Assembly (NCBI GenBank): GCA_003050565.1
Contig: PEBW01000007.1
Coordinates: 24,756 to 88,755 of the forward strand
Direction of reading: 5' to 3'
Length of the DNA: 64,000 nucleotides
Source of the DNA: Brockia lithotrophica
GTDB taxonomy: Bacteria > Bacillota > Bacilli > Thermicanales > DSM-22653
Shown here: piece after piece, positions 53,829 through 60,785 of the stretch
Layout: each line of letters starts with the position of its first letter
How positions within the stretch are numbered: the first letter of the stretch is position 1
The notes under the pieces: generated by a model
The model's input: only the letters and a program-made list of their open reading frames with translations
Databases searched by the model: none
Told to the model about the DNA's origin: nothing
Made by a program: the position numbers and the translations under genes

Positions 53829-53861
53829 ATTCTACCCCGAAAGATCGGAGAACTCAAGTTC
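53829..53861 (-). promoter_or_regulatory. thiC promoter with an overlapping LexA-like palindrome
   Basis: Minus strand: TTGAGT (-35, plus 53852-53857), 17-base spacer, TAGAAT (-10, plus 53829-53834). Transcription would start about 50 bases before the TPP aptamer. The -35 is embedded in GAACTCAAGTTC (53850-53861), which differs by one base from the dinB LexA box. Confidence 0.7.
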
Positions 53862-53981
53862 TTTTTGCCTCGAAACTCCGTGCCCCTTTTTTTCTCTCCG
53901 CCGCCTCCGGTATCATGGGGCCAGAATTCGGAGAACGCGAGCGGGGAGGAATGACGGACTTCCGCAAAGGGGGAAGCAGAG

Positions 53982-54197
53982 GTGGGACGAGGGCCGGTCA
54001 CCGTCTACGTGAACGATGTGCCGGTGATCGTGAGCTTCGACGCGCAGGTGCGCCACGCAATCCTCGCGTACGATTCCCGTCTCTACCGCCTCGTGCGCGA
54101 GGGCAAGGCAGAAATTGTCGATCACGAGGGACATCCCGTAGATCTGTATGGGGCGGTGGGAGAAGGGTGGAAGTTTCACGTACGTCTCAAGAGCTAG
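53982..54197 (+). CDS. Small conserved-looking protein upstream of nagA, unrecognised
   Basis: A 71-residue protein beginning GPVTVYVNDVPVIVSFDAQVRHAILAYDSRLYRLVREGKAEIVDHEGHPVDL and ending EGWKFHVRLKS. The predicted beta-beta-alpha-beta pattern suggests a ubiquitin-like or ferredoxin-like mini-domain, but there are no cysteines and no recognised catalytic motif. AAAGGGGGAAG about 7-9 bases before GTG 53982 gives a good ribosome site. It overlaps the proposed nagA start by 31 bases, so the two are probably co-translated. I assign no function. Confidence 0.65.
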   Translation: MGRGPVTVYVNDVPVIVSFDAQVRHAILAYDSRLYRLVREGKAEIVDHEGHPVDLYGAVGEGWKFHVRLKS

Positions 54198-55408
54198 CCG
54201 ATTTCTGCATCGACGACGTGGAGGTCCTCACCCCGGATCCTTTGCCGGGAAGGGCTTCCGTGTGTGTGCGGGGCGGGAAGATCGTCGGCATATCCGGCGG
54301 TACGCCCTGCGGGGGAAAAGGCCGGAGTGCGCCGGGGTCCCACGGAAAGGGTCCGGCGCCCGCCCGGCGGGTCTTTCGCGGCGGCGCGTACCTCGTGCCC
54401 GGGTTCATCGACCTCCACGTGCACGGGGGAGGCGGGGGAGACTTTTCCCTCCCCGATCCGTCCGCACATCGGGAGAGCCTCCGCTTCCACGCCCGCCACG
54501 GGACCACGTCCCTCCTCGCCACCACCGTGAGCCTCGTGCCACGGGCGCTCGAATCCGTCCTCCTCGCCTTAAGGGAAAGCATGTCCAACCCGCCCGGCGA
54601 CGGCGCCCGGATCTTGGGAGTTCACCTGGAGGGGCCCTTTCTCGCCTCCGCTTATGCGGGGGCCCAAAACCCGCGGGCGCTTCGCTTCCCCGATCTCGCC
54701 CTTTGGGAGCGCTGGTACGAAATCGCCGGCGGCGCGATCCGTCTCGTCACGTTGGCCCCGGAGCTCCCCGGTGCGCTCTCCTTCCTCGCCGCCCTCCGGG
54801 CGCGGGGGGTTCTGCCCGCAGCGGGGCACACGGCCGCTCCGTATCGCGTGCTCCGGCGGGCGGTACGGGCCGGACTCGCGCACGTCACCCACCTCTTCAA
54901 CGGCATGCCCCCCATGCACCACCGCCGCCCCGGACCGGTAGGGGCGGCCCTGCTCTGTTCCCGCCTTACGGCGGAGGTCATCGCCGACGGCGTACACCTG
55001 CACGCCGCGGCCATCCGCCTCGCCTATCGCCTCAAGGGAGCCCGTCGTCTGGCGCTCGTAACCGACGCGATTTCCGCTGCCGGTCTTCCCGACGGGCGCT
55101 TTCGCCTCGGGGGAACGGAGGTCGAGGTGCGGCGCGGCCGGGCGTTCGTGGCCGGGACGCGGAAGCTCGCGGGAAGCACGGGAACGATGGAGGCAGGAAT
55201 ACGCCGCCTCGTCTTCGGGGCAAAACTCCCCCTCCCAGACGCCGTGCGCATGGCCAGTACGACGCCGGCGGAGATCCTCGGACTTACGACGAAGGGACGG
55301 ATCGCTCCGGGGTACGACGCGGATCTCGTGCTCCTCGACCGCTCCTTGCGCGTCGTCGCCGTGTGGCGGGAGGGCCGGCTTCTCTACTCCCGCACGCAGC
55401 ATCCGTGA
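54167..55408 (+). CDS. nagA: N-acetylglucosamine-6-phosphate deacetylase NagA
   Basis: NagA removes acetate from GlcNAc-6-phosphate during amino-sugar or cell-wall recycling. About 413 residues with VPGFIDLHVHGGGGGDF, the metal glutamate in GVHLEGPFL, PAAGHTAA, AHVTHLFNGMPPMHHRRPG, VIADGVHLH, the catalytic aspartate in LVTDAISAAG and STGTMEAGIRRLV. The start is uncertain: GTG 54167 behind GGGAGAAGG gives the usual N-terminus but overlaps the small upstream gene. No nagB or transporter is adjacent. Confidence 0.9.
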   Translation: MEVSRTSQELADFCIDDVEVLTPDPLPGRASVCVRGGKIVGISGGTPCGGKGRSAPGSHGKGPAPARRVFRGGAYLVPGFIDLHVHGGGGGDFSLPDPSAHRESLRFHARHGTTSLLATTVSLVPRALESVLLALRESMSNPPGDGARILGVHLEGPFLASAYAGAQNPRALRFPDLALWERWYEIAGGAIRLVTLAPELPGALSFLAALRARGVLPAAGHTAAPYRVLRRAVRAGLAHVTHLFNGMPPMHHRRPGPVGAALLCSRLTAEVIADGVHLHAAAIRLAYRLKGARRLALVTDAISAAGLPDGRFRLGGTEVEVRRGRAFVAGTRKLAGSTGTMEAGIRRLVFGAKLPLPDAVRMASTTPAEILGLTTKGRIAPGYDADLVLLDRSLRVVAVWREGRLLYSRTQHP

Positions 55409-55460
55409 CCTTCTTTTCATCCGGAAAGCTCGCGGAAAGCTCGGAGCGAAGGGAACGCAC

Positions 55461-56204
55461 TCAAAACCGAAGGGATTGTCCGCCGTCGACGACGACGGTC
55501 GTCGCCGCAACCCAGGAAGCGCGAGGGGAGACGAGAAACACGGCGACGGCGGCGACCTCTTCTGCCGTGCCCAGACGACCTGCCGGAAGGTTGGCGCGTA
55601 CGAAGGCGGCAAACCCCTGAGGGTCGTTTTCCTCGAGTCGTTTCCAGCTGCTCGTCGGGTGGAGGATGGAACCGGGGGCGATCCCCACGACGCGGACCCC
55701 GCGCGGGAGGAGTTCCCTCCCGGCCATCTTCGTGAGGCTCGCGAGCGCGGCCTTGGCCGCGTTGTACGCCGGCTTGCCGCCGGCCTCGAGACCCCAGATG
55801 GACCCGACGTACAGGACGACGCCCTTCCTCCGCTCGAGGCTCGGGAGAAAGAGCTTCGTGAGGTGCAGGGGGGCGAAAAAGTTGAGCTCCATCACCCGGC
55901 GGAAATCCTCAAGTTTTGCGGCGCGAAATTCCCCCGTGCCCAGGCTTCCGCCCAGGGTGATCACGAGGACGTCCACGTCACCCAGATCGCCGGCAACGGT
56001 TCGAGCAAAGTCTTCCCGCGCCTCGCCTGCCTCGAGGTCTGCAAAGAAGGACGTAACCCGAGAGCCTACGTCCTCCGGCGGCGCGCTCCTTCCCGCAACC
56101 GCCACGCGCGCCCCTTCATCCGCAAGTCCGCGGGCGATCGCCAACCCGATCCCTTTGGTTCCCCCTACGACGAGCGCCGTCTTTCCTTCGAGACCGAGAT
56201 CCAC
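55461..56204 (-). CDS. Short-chain dehydrogenase/reductase
   Basis: An NAD(P)-dependent oxidoreductase of 247 residues and unknown substrate. The cofactor loop reads VVGGTKGIGLAIA. The catalytic residues are Asn108, Ser135, Tyr147 and Lys151 (YVGSIWGLEAGGKPAYNAAKAAL), and the end is LVSPRASWVAATTVVVDGGQSL. GAGGAGGGA spaces well to GTG at 56204; the GTG at 56210 is too close. Upstream lie two 11-bp direct repeats. It is divergent from the metal-chelate ABC operon and convergent with nagA. Confidence 0.9.
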   Translation of the reverse strand: MDLGLEGKTALVVGGTKGIGLAIARGLADEGARVAVAGRSAPPEDVGSRVTSFFADLEAGEAREDFARTVAGDLGDVDVLVITLGGSLGTGEFRAAKLEDFRRVMELNFFAPLHLTKLFLPSLERRKGVVLYVGSIWGLEAGGKPAYNAAKAALASLTKMAGRELLPRGVRVVGIAPGSILHPTSSWKRLEENDPQGFAAFVRANLPAGRLGTAEEVAAVAVFLVSPRASWVAATTVVVDGGQSLRF

Positions 56205-56231
56205 GGCCACTCCCTCCTCGTTTTTTCTTTA

Positions 56232-56254
56232 TGTACCACACGTTGTACCACACG
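56232..56254. repeat. Two 11-bp direct repeats in the SDR promoter region
   Basis: TGTACCACACG occurs at 56232-56242 and 56244-56254, separated by one base (12-bp period). On the minus strand they lie 28 bases before the SDR start and overlap a possible -10 (TACATA or TACAAC), the position expected for a repressor site. Confidence 0.6.
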
Positions 56255-56363
56255 CAGGGGATTTTGTCTCGCCGAACAGTTGCGCTCCGGCGAACTCCCT
56301 CGCCTTCTTCCGTTAGGAAGTCGCCCCTTCCCCGCGAGGTCCTGCGAAGCCGCTGTCGCCCTT

Positions 56364-56381
56364 TTGTGATGTCGTTCACAC
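56364..56381. promoter_or_regulatory. Rex-like operator upstream of the ABC transporter
   Basis: TTGTGAT-GTCG-TTCACAC has the exact 7-4-7 layout of the Rex consensus TTGTGAA-N4-TTCACAA and matches 12 of 14 fixed positions. It lies 31 bases upstream of the -35 of the ABC operon. CRP/FNR sites have the same spacing and remain an alternative. Confidence 0.5.
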
Positions 56382-56394
56382 AACGTTCAAGAAA

Positions 56395-56440
56395 GCGTTT
56401 CCAGAAACGCGTTGACAGTCCTTGGACGCATTGCTATGAT
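56395..56440 (+). promoter_or_regulatory. Promoter of the ABC operon with an abutting palindrome
   Basis: TTGACA (56412-56417), a 17-base spacer and TATGAT (56435-56440) with TGC before it form a near-consensus promoter. GCGTTTC-CA-GAAACGC (56395-56410), a perfect 7-bp inverted repeat, ends one base before the -35. It overlaps a catabolite-response-like core (two mismatches). Confidence 0.8.
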
Positions 56441-56484
56441 GAGAGCAAACGGTGTCTAGAACGACATACCAAGGAGGGGTTTTC

Positions 56485-57690
56485 GTGGCAAAGAGATTTC
56501 GCCGCTTGCGCCTTTTTGTCGCACTGGCCCTATCGCTGGCCCTCGTAGGGACGCTCGGCGCGTGCGGCGGGAAGACACAGGCCCCTGCTTCGTCGGAGAC
56601 GCCGGGGACGCATGCTCCGTCGGCGGGCAAGGCCGAAGGACAGATCCAGATCACAGACGCCGCCAACCGCGCGGTCACCTTGTCCGCACCGGCGAGGCGG
56701 GTCGTCGCCATCGGTCCGGGTGCCCTGCGCCTCGTCACGTACGTGGACGGAATGGAGAGCGTCGTGGGCGTCGAGCAGATCGAAAAGGGAGCAAGCCCCG
56801 GCAAGACCTACGGGTATCCGTTTAAGGACGAGATCCAGTCCCTTCCCGTGATCGGGCAGGGCGGGCCGGACACGCAGCCCAACGTGGAAAAGATCGTCGA
56901 GGTCAAACCGGACGTGATCTTCGCCGCTCAGCCTTCGGATGCCAAGGGAGCCGACGACCTCCAGGCCAAGACGGGCGTGCCCGTGATCGTTCTGTCGTAC
57001 GGCCCCCTCGGGACGTTGGACAAGCCGCTCTACACGTCGATTCAAAACATCGGGAAAGCCCTCGGCAAGGAGAAACGGGCGCAGGAAGTCGTCGACTTCA
57101 TCGAAAAGACCACGGCAGACCTCAAGCAGCGGACGAAGGACGTCCCCGACGGGCAAAAGCCAGCGGTGTACGTAGGCGGCCTCGGCTTCAAGGGCGCCCA
57201 CGGGATCACGAGCACGCAGAAGAACTTCCCGCCGTTCGCCCTCACGCATGCGAAAAACGTCGCCGCGGCGCTGGACAAAGACGTAGTCCCCGACCTCGAC
57301 CGGGAAAAGCTCGTCGAGTGGAACCCCGACATCATCTTCCTGGACCTCGGAAACCTCAAGCTCGTGACGGACGACTACCAGAAGAACGCGCAGTTCTACC
57401 AGAGCCTTAAGGCCGTGAAAGACAAGAAGGTCTACGGGCTTTATCCCTTCAACTTCTACGCTACGAACGTCGAGACGGCCCTGTGGGACGCGTACATCGT
57501 CGGCAAGGTCCTCTATCCGGAGAAGTTCCAGGACGTGGACCTCACGCGGAAAGGCGAGGAGATCTACGTGGCCTTCTTCGGCGAGGGAGGAAGGGGAATT
57601 CCTGCGGAGCTCGAGAGGGCCTACGGCAAGGCGGGAGCGCCCATCGACCTCTCGAAGCCCGCAGGGCAGCAGAACGAGTCCGGCAAGTGA
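56485..57690 (+). CDS. ABC transporter substrate-binding lipoprotein (FecB/TroA type, metal chelate or oxyanion)
   Basis: This extracellular receptor for a BtuCD/FecCD-type importer has 401 residues, with a lipoprotein signal (LRLFVALALSLALVGTLGAC) and a Thr/Pro/Ala linker. Motifs: ITDAANRAVTLSAPARRVVAIGPGALRLVTYV, PNVEKIVEVKPDVIFAAQ, VYVGGLGFKGAHGITSTQKNFPPFALTHAKNVAA and WNPDIIFLDLGN. The family includes receptors for iron-siderophores, haem, cobalamin and, in H. influenzae MolA, molybdate/tungstate, so the ligand is open. AAGGAGGGG precedes GTG 56485. First gene of the three-gene operon. Confidence 0.9.
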   Translation: MAKRFRRLRLFVALALSLALVGTLGACGGKTQAPASSETPGTHAPSAGKAEGQIQITDAANRAVTLSAPARRVVAIGPGALRLVTYVDGMESVVGVEQIEKGASPGKTYGYPFKDEIQSLPVIGQGGPDTQPNVEKIVEVKPDVIFAAQPSDAKGADDLQAKTGVPVIVLSYGPLGTLDKPLYTSIQNIGKALGKEKRAQEVVDFIEKTTADLKQRTKDVPDGQKPAVYVGGLGFKGAHGITSTQKNFPPFALTHAKNVAAALDKDVVPDLDREKLVEWNPDIIFLDLGNLKLVTDDYQKNAQFYQSLKAVKDKKVYGLYPFNFYATNVETALWDAYIVGKVLYPEKFQDVDLTRKGEEIYVAFFGEGGRGIPAELERAYGKAGAPIDLSKPAGQQNESGK

Positions 57691-57809
57691 CGCCGTAGAA
57701 GCGTTTGCAGCTTGAGAAAGGGGGGCCTGGGGGAAGGGCTCCCCTTCCTTCGCTTCTATACCGGGGCGCAGGAGAGGCGGGCGAACCCGAAGATGGGGGG
57801 AAGCGGGAG

Positions 57810-58871
57810 ATGGTCACGGAGCCTTGGACGATTGGCCGCAGGTACCGGGGATACATCCGCGCGAAGTGGGCGGTCATTTTCGCGACGCTCCTCGCCACGA
57901 TTCTCCTCATGCTCTACGCCGTCGTTGCGGGATCGGCCAACCTGAGCGTCGCCGACGTCGTGCGCACGCTGCTCGGCAAGGGAGACGCGCGTATGAACGT
58001 GATCATCTGGAACATCCGCCTTCCGCGCGTCCTCGCGGCGGTAGTGGCGGGGATGGGCCTTTCGGTCGCCGGTGCCGTCGCCCAGAGCGTCCTTCGGAAT
58101 CCCCTTGCCTCGCCGTTTACCCTCGGGATCACCCAAGGTGCCGCCTTTGGCGCGGCGGTGGCGATCTTCTTCCTCGGAGCCGGCGGCGTCCGGAACATGG
58201 AGCACGTCTTCATCAACAACCCTTACGTCGTCGTGATCTCTGCCTTTACGGGCGCCCTTGCGACGACGCTCGTCGTGATCTTTCTCGCCAAAATGTTCCG
58301 CGCTACGCCGGAAGCCCTCGTTCTTTCGGGCGTCGCGCTGAGCAGCCTCTTTCAGGCAGGCACGATGCTCATCCAGTACTTCGCCGACGACGTGACCGTG
58401 GCTTCCATCGTCTTTTGGACGTTCGGGGACATCGGTCGCGCCACGTGGAGGGACCTCGGGATCATGACCGTCGTCGTCCTCGCCGCCACGCTGTACTTCA
58501 TGCACAACCGCTGGAACTACAACGCCCTGGACAGCGGCGAAGAGACGGCGAAGGCCCTCGGCGTCGACGTCGAGCGCGTCCGGCTCTCGGGGATGTTCGT
58601 GACCGCCCTCGTCACCGCGGTGATCGTCGCCTTCCTCGGAATCATCGGCTTCATCGGCCTCATCGGACCGCACATCATGCGTCGGCTCATCGGCGGCGAC
58701 CACCGCTACCTCATCCCCGCCTCCACCGTGTTCGGCGGCTTCATCCTCCTCGCTTCGGACACCGTAGGTCGCGTGATCCTTTCTCCCGTAATCCTCCCCG
58801 TAGGGATCGTCACCTCGGCGCTCGGCGCACCCGTGTTTCTCTACGTCCTTATGAGGGGGTATCGCCGATGA
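57810..58871 (+). CDS. ABC transporter permease, FecCD/BtuC family
   Basis: A membrane channel of 353 residues with about ten hydrophobic segments. Family motifs are NIRLPRVLAAVVAGMGLSVAGAVAQSVLRNPLASPFTLGITQGAAFGAAVAI, PEALVLSGVALSSLFQAGTMLIQYFAD and FVTALVTAVIVAFLGIIGFIGLIGPHIMRRLIGGDHRYLIPASTVFGGFILLASDTVGR. GGGGGGAAGCGGGAG precedes ATG 57810. Only one permease gene is present, so it should act as a homodimer. Its stop overlaps the ATPase start (ATGA). Confidence 0.93.
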   Translation: MVTEPWTIGRRYRGYIRAKWAVIFATLLATILLMLYAVVAGSANLSVADVVRTLLGKGDARMNVIIWNIRLPRVLAAVVAGMGLSVAGAVAQSVLRNPLASPFTLGITQGAAFGAAVAIFFLGAGGVRNMEHVFINNPYVVVISAFTGALATTLVVIFLAKMFRATPEALVLSGVALSSLFQAGTMLIQYFADDVTVASIVFWTFGDIGRATWRDLGIMTVVVLAATLYFMHNRWNYNALDSGEETAKALGVDVERVRLSGMFVTALVTAVIVAFLGIIGFIGLIGPHIMRRLIGGDHRYLIPASTVFGGFILLASDTVGRVILSPVILPVGIVTSALGAPVFLYVLMRGYRR

Positions 58872-59746
58872 TCCTCCGCGTCGACGACGTGGCCTTTCGC
58901 TACCGAAGCGTCCCGGTCCTCGACAGCGTGTCGTTTTCCCTTAACCGCGGGGAAGTGCTCGCCGTGCTCGGGAACAACGGCGCGGGCAAGTCCACCCTCA
59001 TCAAGATCGTGAACAAAATCCTCCGCCCCCAACGGGGAACGGCCTACGTGGACGGGAAAGACGTGCGGTCGCTCACGCCTCTGGAGGTCGCCCAAAGGGT
59101 TGCCTACGTTTCCCAGCGCCATGAATGCCCGCGCTTTACCGTGTTCGACGCGGTGCTCTTGGGCCGCAAGCCGTACATCAAGTGGGACGTCACCGAGCGC
59201 GACATCCAAATCGTGGAGGACGTCCTTCGGCGCATGCGCCTCGAAGACTACGCCTTGCGGTACCTCACGGAACTTTCCGGCGGCGAACTCCAAAAGGTCG
59301 TTATCGCCCGCGCCCTCGCGCAGGAGCCGGAGGTGCTCCTCTTCGACGAGCCGACGAACAACCTCGACCTCCGCAACCAACTCGAAGTCCTCGCCATCAT
59401 GCGCGACCTCGTCAAGGAACGGAAGATCGCGGGCATCGTCGTCCTGCACGACCTGAACCTGGCCCTGCGCTTTGCTGACAAATTCCTCTTCCTCAAGGAT
59501 CGCAAGGTTTTTGCCGCCGGCGGGCCGGAGGTCATGACCCCGGAGGTCATTCAGGCCGTCTACGGCGTTTCGGTCGTCGTGGCGCACGTATCCGGGATTC
59601 CGGTAATCGTGCCGCTGGACGCCGGACAGTCTCCCCCACAGGAAGCCCCTCTGCGGGGAGACGGCGCCAAGGGGAAGGAGGAAAACCTGCACGTAACCTC
59701 CGAAGCTGCGATATCGGTCCCCGACGGGCGGCGCAGACGAGCGTGA
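58868..59746 (+). CDS. ABC transporter ATP-binding protein, FecE/BtuD family
   Basis: The ATPase of the chelate importer, 292 residues. Walker A is GNNGAGKST, followed by the Q-loop YVSQRHECPRFTVFDAVLLGRKPYIKW, the signature ELSGGELQKVVIARALAQEP, Walker B VLLFDEPTNNLDL and the switch VVLHDLNLALRF. A C-terminal extension of about 50 polar residues follows VVVAHVSGIPVIVPLD. GAGGGGG 8 bases before ATG 58868. A strong terminator follows directly. Confidence 0.94.
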   Translation: MILRVDDVAFRYRSVPVLDSVSFSLNRGEVLAVLGNNGAGKSTLIKIVNKILRPQRGTAYVDGKDVRSLTPLEVAQRVAYVSQRHECPRFTVFDAVLLGRKPYIKWDVTERDIQIVEDVLRRMRLEDYALRYLTELSGGELQKVVIARALAQEPEVLLFDEPTNNLDLRNQLEVLAIMRDLVKERKIAGIVVLHDLNLALRFADKFLFLKDRKVFAAGGPEVMTPEVIQAVYGVSVVVAHVSGIPVIVPLDAGQSPPQEAPLRGDGAKGKEENLHVTSEAAISVPDGRRRRA

Positions 59747-59749
59747 TCT

Positions 59750-59798
59750 CGCCCGGGCCTGGGATTCGCCCCGGTCCGGGCCGGCCCGGGCGTTTTTT
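59750..59798 (+). terminator. Terminator of the ABC operon
   Basis: CGCCCGGGCC (59750-59759) pairs with GGCCCGGGCG (59783-59792), enclosing further CG-rich pairing, then TTTTTT (59793-59798). Confidence 0.92.
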
Positions 59799-59934
59799 GT
59801 GGGTATTTTCCGTTCCTTAGCCCCTTTCGGCCCGCTTGCTCAGAGAGGATCTGCCAGGTCGAGCGCGGCGAACGGCAAAGGTGAGATGGCGATGGAGCAT
59901 GATCAGCCCACCCGAAGGGGGCCTACTTACACAC

Positions 59935-59963
59935 TTGACGGGACGTAACCGTGGCTTTATAAT
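59935..59963 (+). promoter_or_regulatory. Promoter of the sulfur-trafficking operon
   Basis: TTGACG (59935-59940), 17-base spacer, perfect TATAAT (59958-59963). Predicted start near 59970, giving a leader of about 110 bases. Confidence 0.9.
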
Positions 59964-59977
59964 TATCACGAAAGGCA

Positions 59978-60005
59978 GTTACAGTACCCAAGAGGGTATG
60001 GTAAC
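59978..60005. promoter_or_regulatory. CsoR/CstR-like dyad at the start of the sulfur-operon transcript
   Basis: GTTACAGTACCC (59978-59989) faces GGGTATGGTAAC (59994-60005) across AAGA: 12 positions with one mismatch and one G.T wobble. Its core GTACC-N6-GGTAT (59984-59999) has the form of CsoR-family operators. It starts about 8 bases after the predicted transcription start, ideal for repression, or it could act as a 5' mRNA hairpin. Confidence 0.55.
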
Positions 60006-60078
60006 CTGCGCTTTCGGATCCGGCGTTGAACTTCGGGGATCGTTATTGCCGAGCCGCATGCGAAAGGAGGAAAAGCAC

Positions 60079-60477
60079 ATGACGGAAAACGCCCAAAAGC
60101 TCTCGATCGTGCTCGCGTCAGAGGAGCTGGAGAAAGTGCATGCCGCATCGCTCATCGCCTCGGTCGCGGCGATGTCGGGGATGGAGGTTAACCTGTTCGT
60201 GACGATGAATGGACTCGTCCCCTTCCTCAAATCGACGCAGGCGGAAGGGCGCTTCCGCACCGGGGTCGTCGGCGAAGCGCTGCGGGCGAAAGCGCAGCCA
60301 TTTGCGGAGCTGATCGCGAACGGGAAGGAAATGGGGACGCTGAAGGTTTACGCTTGTGCACTGGCGATGGACGTGATGAACTGGTCGAAGGCGGACCTGA
60401 TCGACGTGTTCGATGACGTGATCGGCGTGAGCGCCTTTTTCAACATCGCCGCCGGCGGCGCGATCATCACGATGTAA
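60079..60477 (+). CDS. DsrE/DsrF-like sulfur-carrier family protein (DsrE2-like)
   Basis: A 132-residue soluble protein of the DsrE superfamily, which relays persulfide sulfur in sulfide and thiosulfate metabolism. It reads KLSIVLASEELEKVHAASLIASVAAMSGMEVNLFVTMNGLVPFLK, then GTLKVYACALAMDVMNWSKADLIDVFDDVIGVSAFFNIAAGGAIITM. The only cysteine, in VYACALAMD, is the likely sulfur carrier. AAAGGAGG 8 bases before ATG 60079. First gene of the operon, directly before tusA, a standard pairing. Confidence 0.88.
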   Translation: MTENAQKLSIVLASEELEKVHAASLIASVAAMSGMEVNLFVTMNGLVPFLKSTQAEGRFRTGVVGEALRAKAQPFAELIANGKEMGTLKVYACALAMDVMNWSKADLIDVFDDVIGVSAFFNIAAGGAIITM

Positions 60478-60511
60478 CCGGCCGGGGCTCGCGATCAAGG
60501 AGGGGTGGAAG

Positions 60512-60745
60512 ATGGCGGAAGCGAAGAAGACCATCGATGCTCGGGGATCTTTCTGCCCGGGACCGCTCATGGAGTTGATCAAAGCGGCGCGCGAGGCGAA
60601 GGTCGGCGACGTGCTCGAAGTGCTTTCCAACGATGCCGGGTCGGCCAAGGACATCCCCGAATGGGCGAAGAAGATGGGCCATACGGTGCTGTACGTCGAG
60701 GAAGCCGAGGGATACTGGAAGATCGCGATCAAAAAAGAGCGCTGA
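60512..60745 (+). CDS. tusA: TusA-like sulfur carrier
   Basis: A 77-residue sulfur-transfer protein. The hallmark CPxP motif is Cys15-Pro-Gly-Pro (ARGSFCPGPLMELIKA), followed by VGDVLEVLSNDAGSAKDIPEWAKKMGHTVL and the terminal strand YWKIAIKKE. The cysteine carries persulfide sulfur between DsrE-type proteins and downstream enzymes. AAGGAGG precedes the ATG. The neighbours DsrE-like and SQR-like suggest a role in sulfide oxidation or sulfur trafficking rather than tRNA thiolation. Confidence 0.95.
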   Translation: MAEAKKTIDARGSFCPGPLMELIKAAREAKVGDVLEVLSNDAGSAKDIPEWAKKMGHTVLYVEEAEGYWKIAIKKER

Positions 60746-60785
60746 GGAAGTGCCCGATTGACGATCAGAGAGGGTGGCCGTGACC

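Larger units (their letters stand above)
59747..60078 (+). other. 332-base gap before the sulfur operon
   Basis: No gene. It contains the ABC-operon terminator, about 130 plain bases, the sulfur-operon promoter, a dyad covering the start of the transcript, and AAAGGAGG (60063-60070) before the DsrE-like gene. From about 59,900 onward the base composition is visibly less GC-rich than in the preceding operon. Confidence 0.6.
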
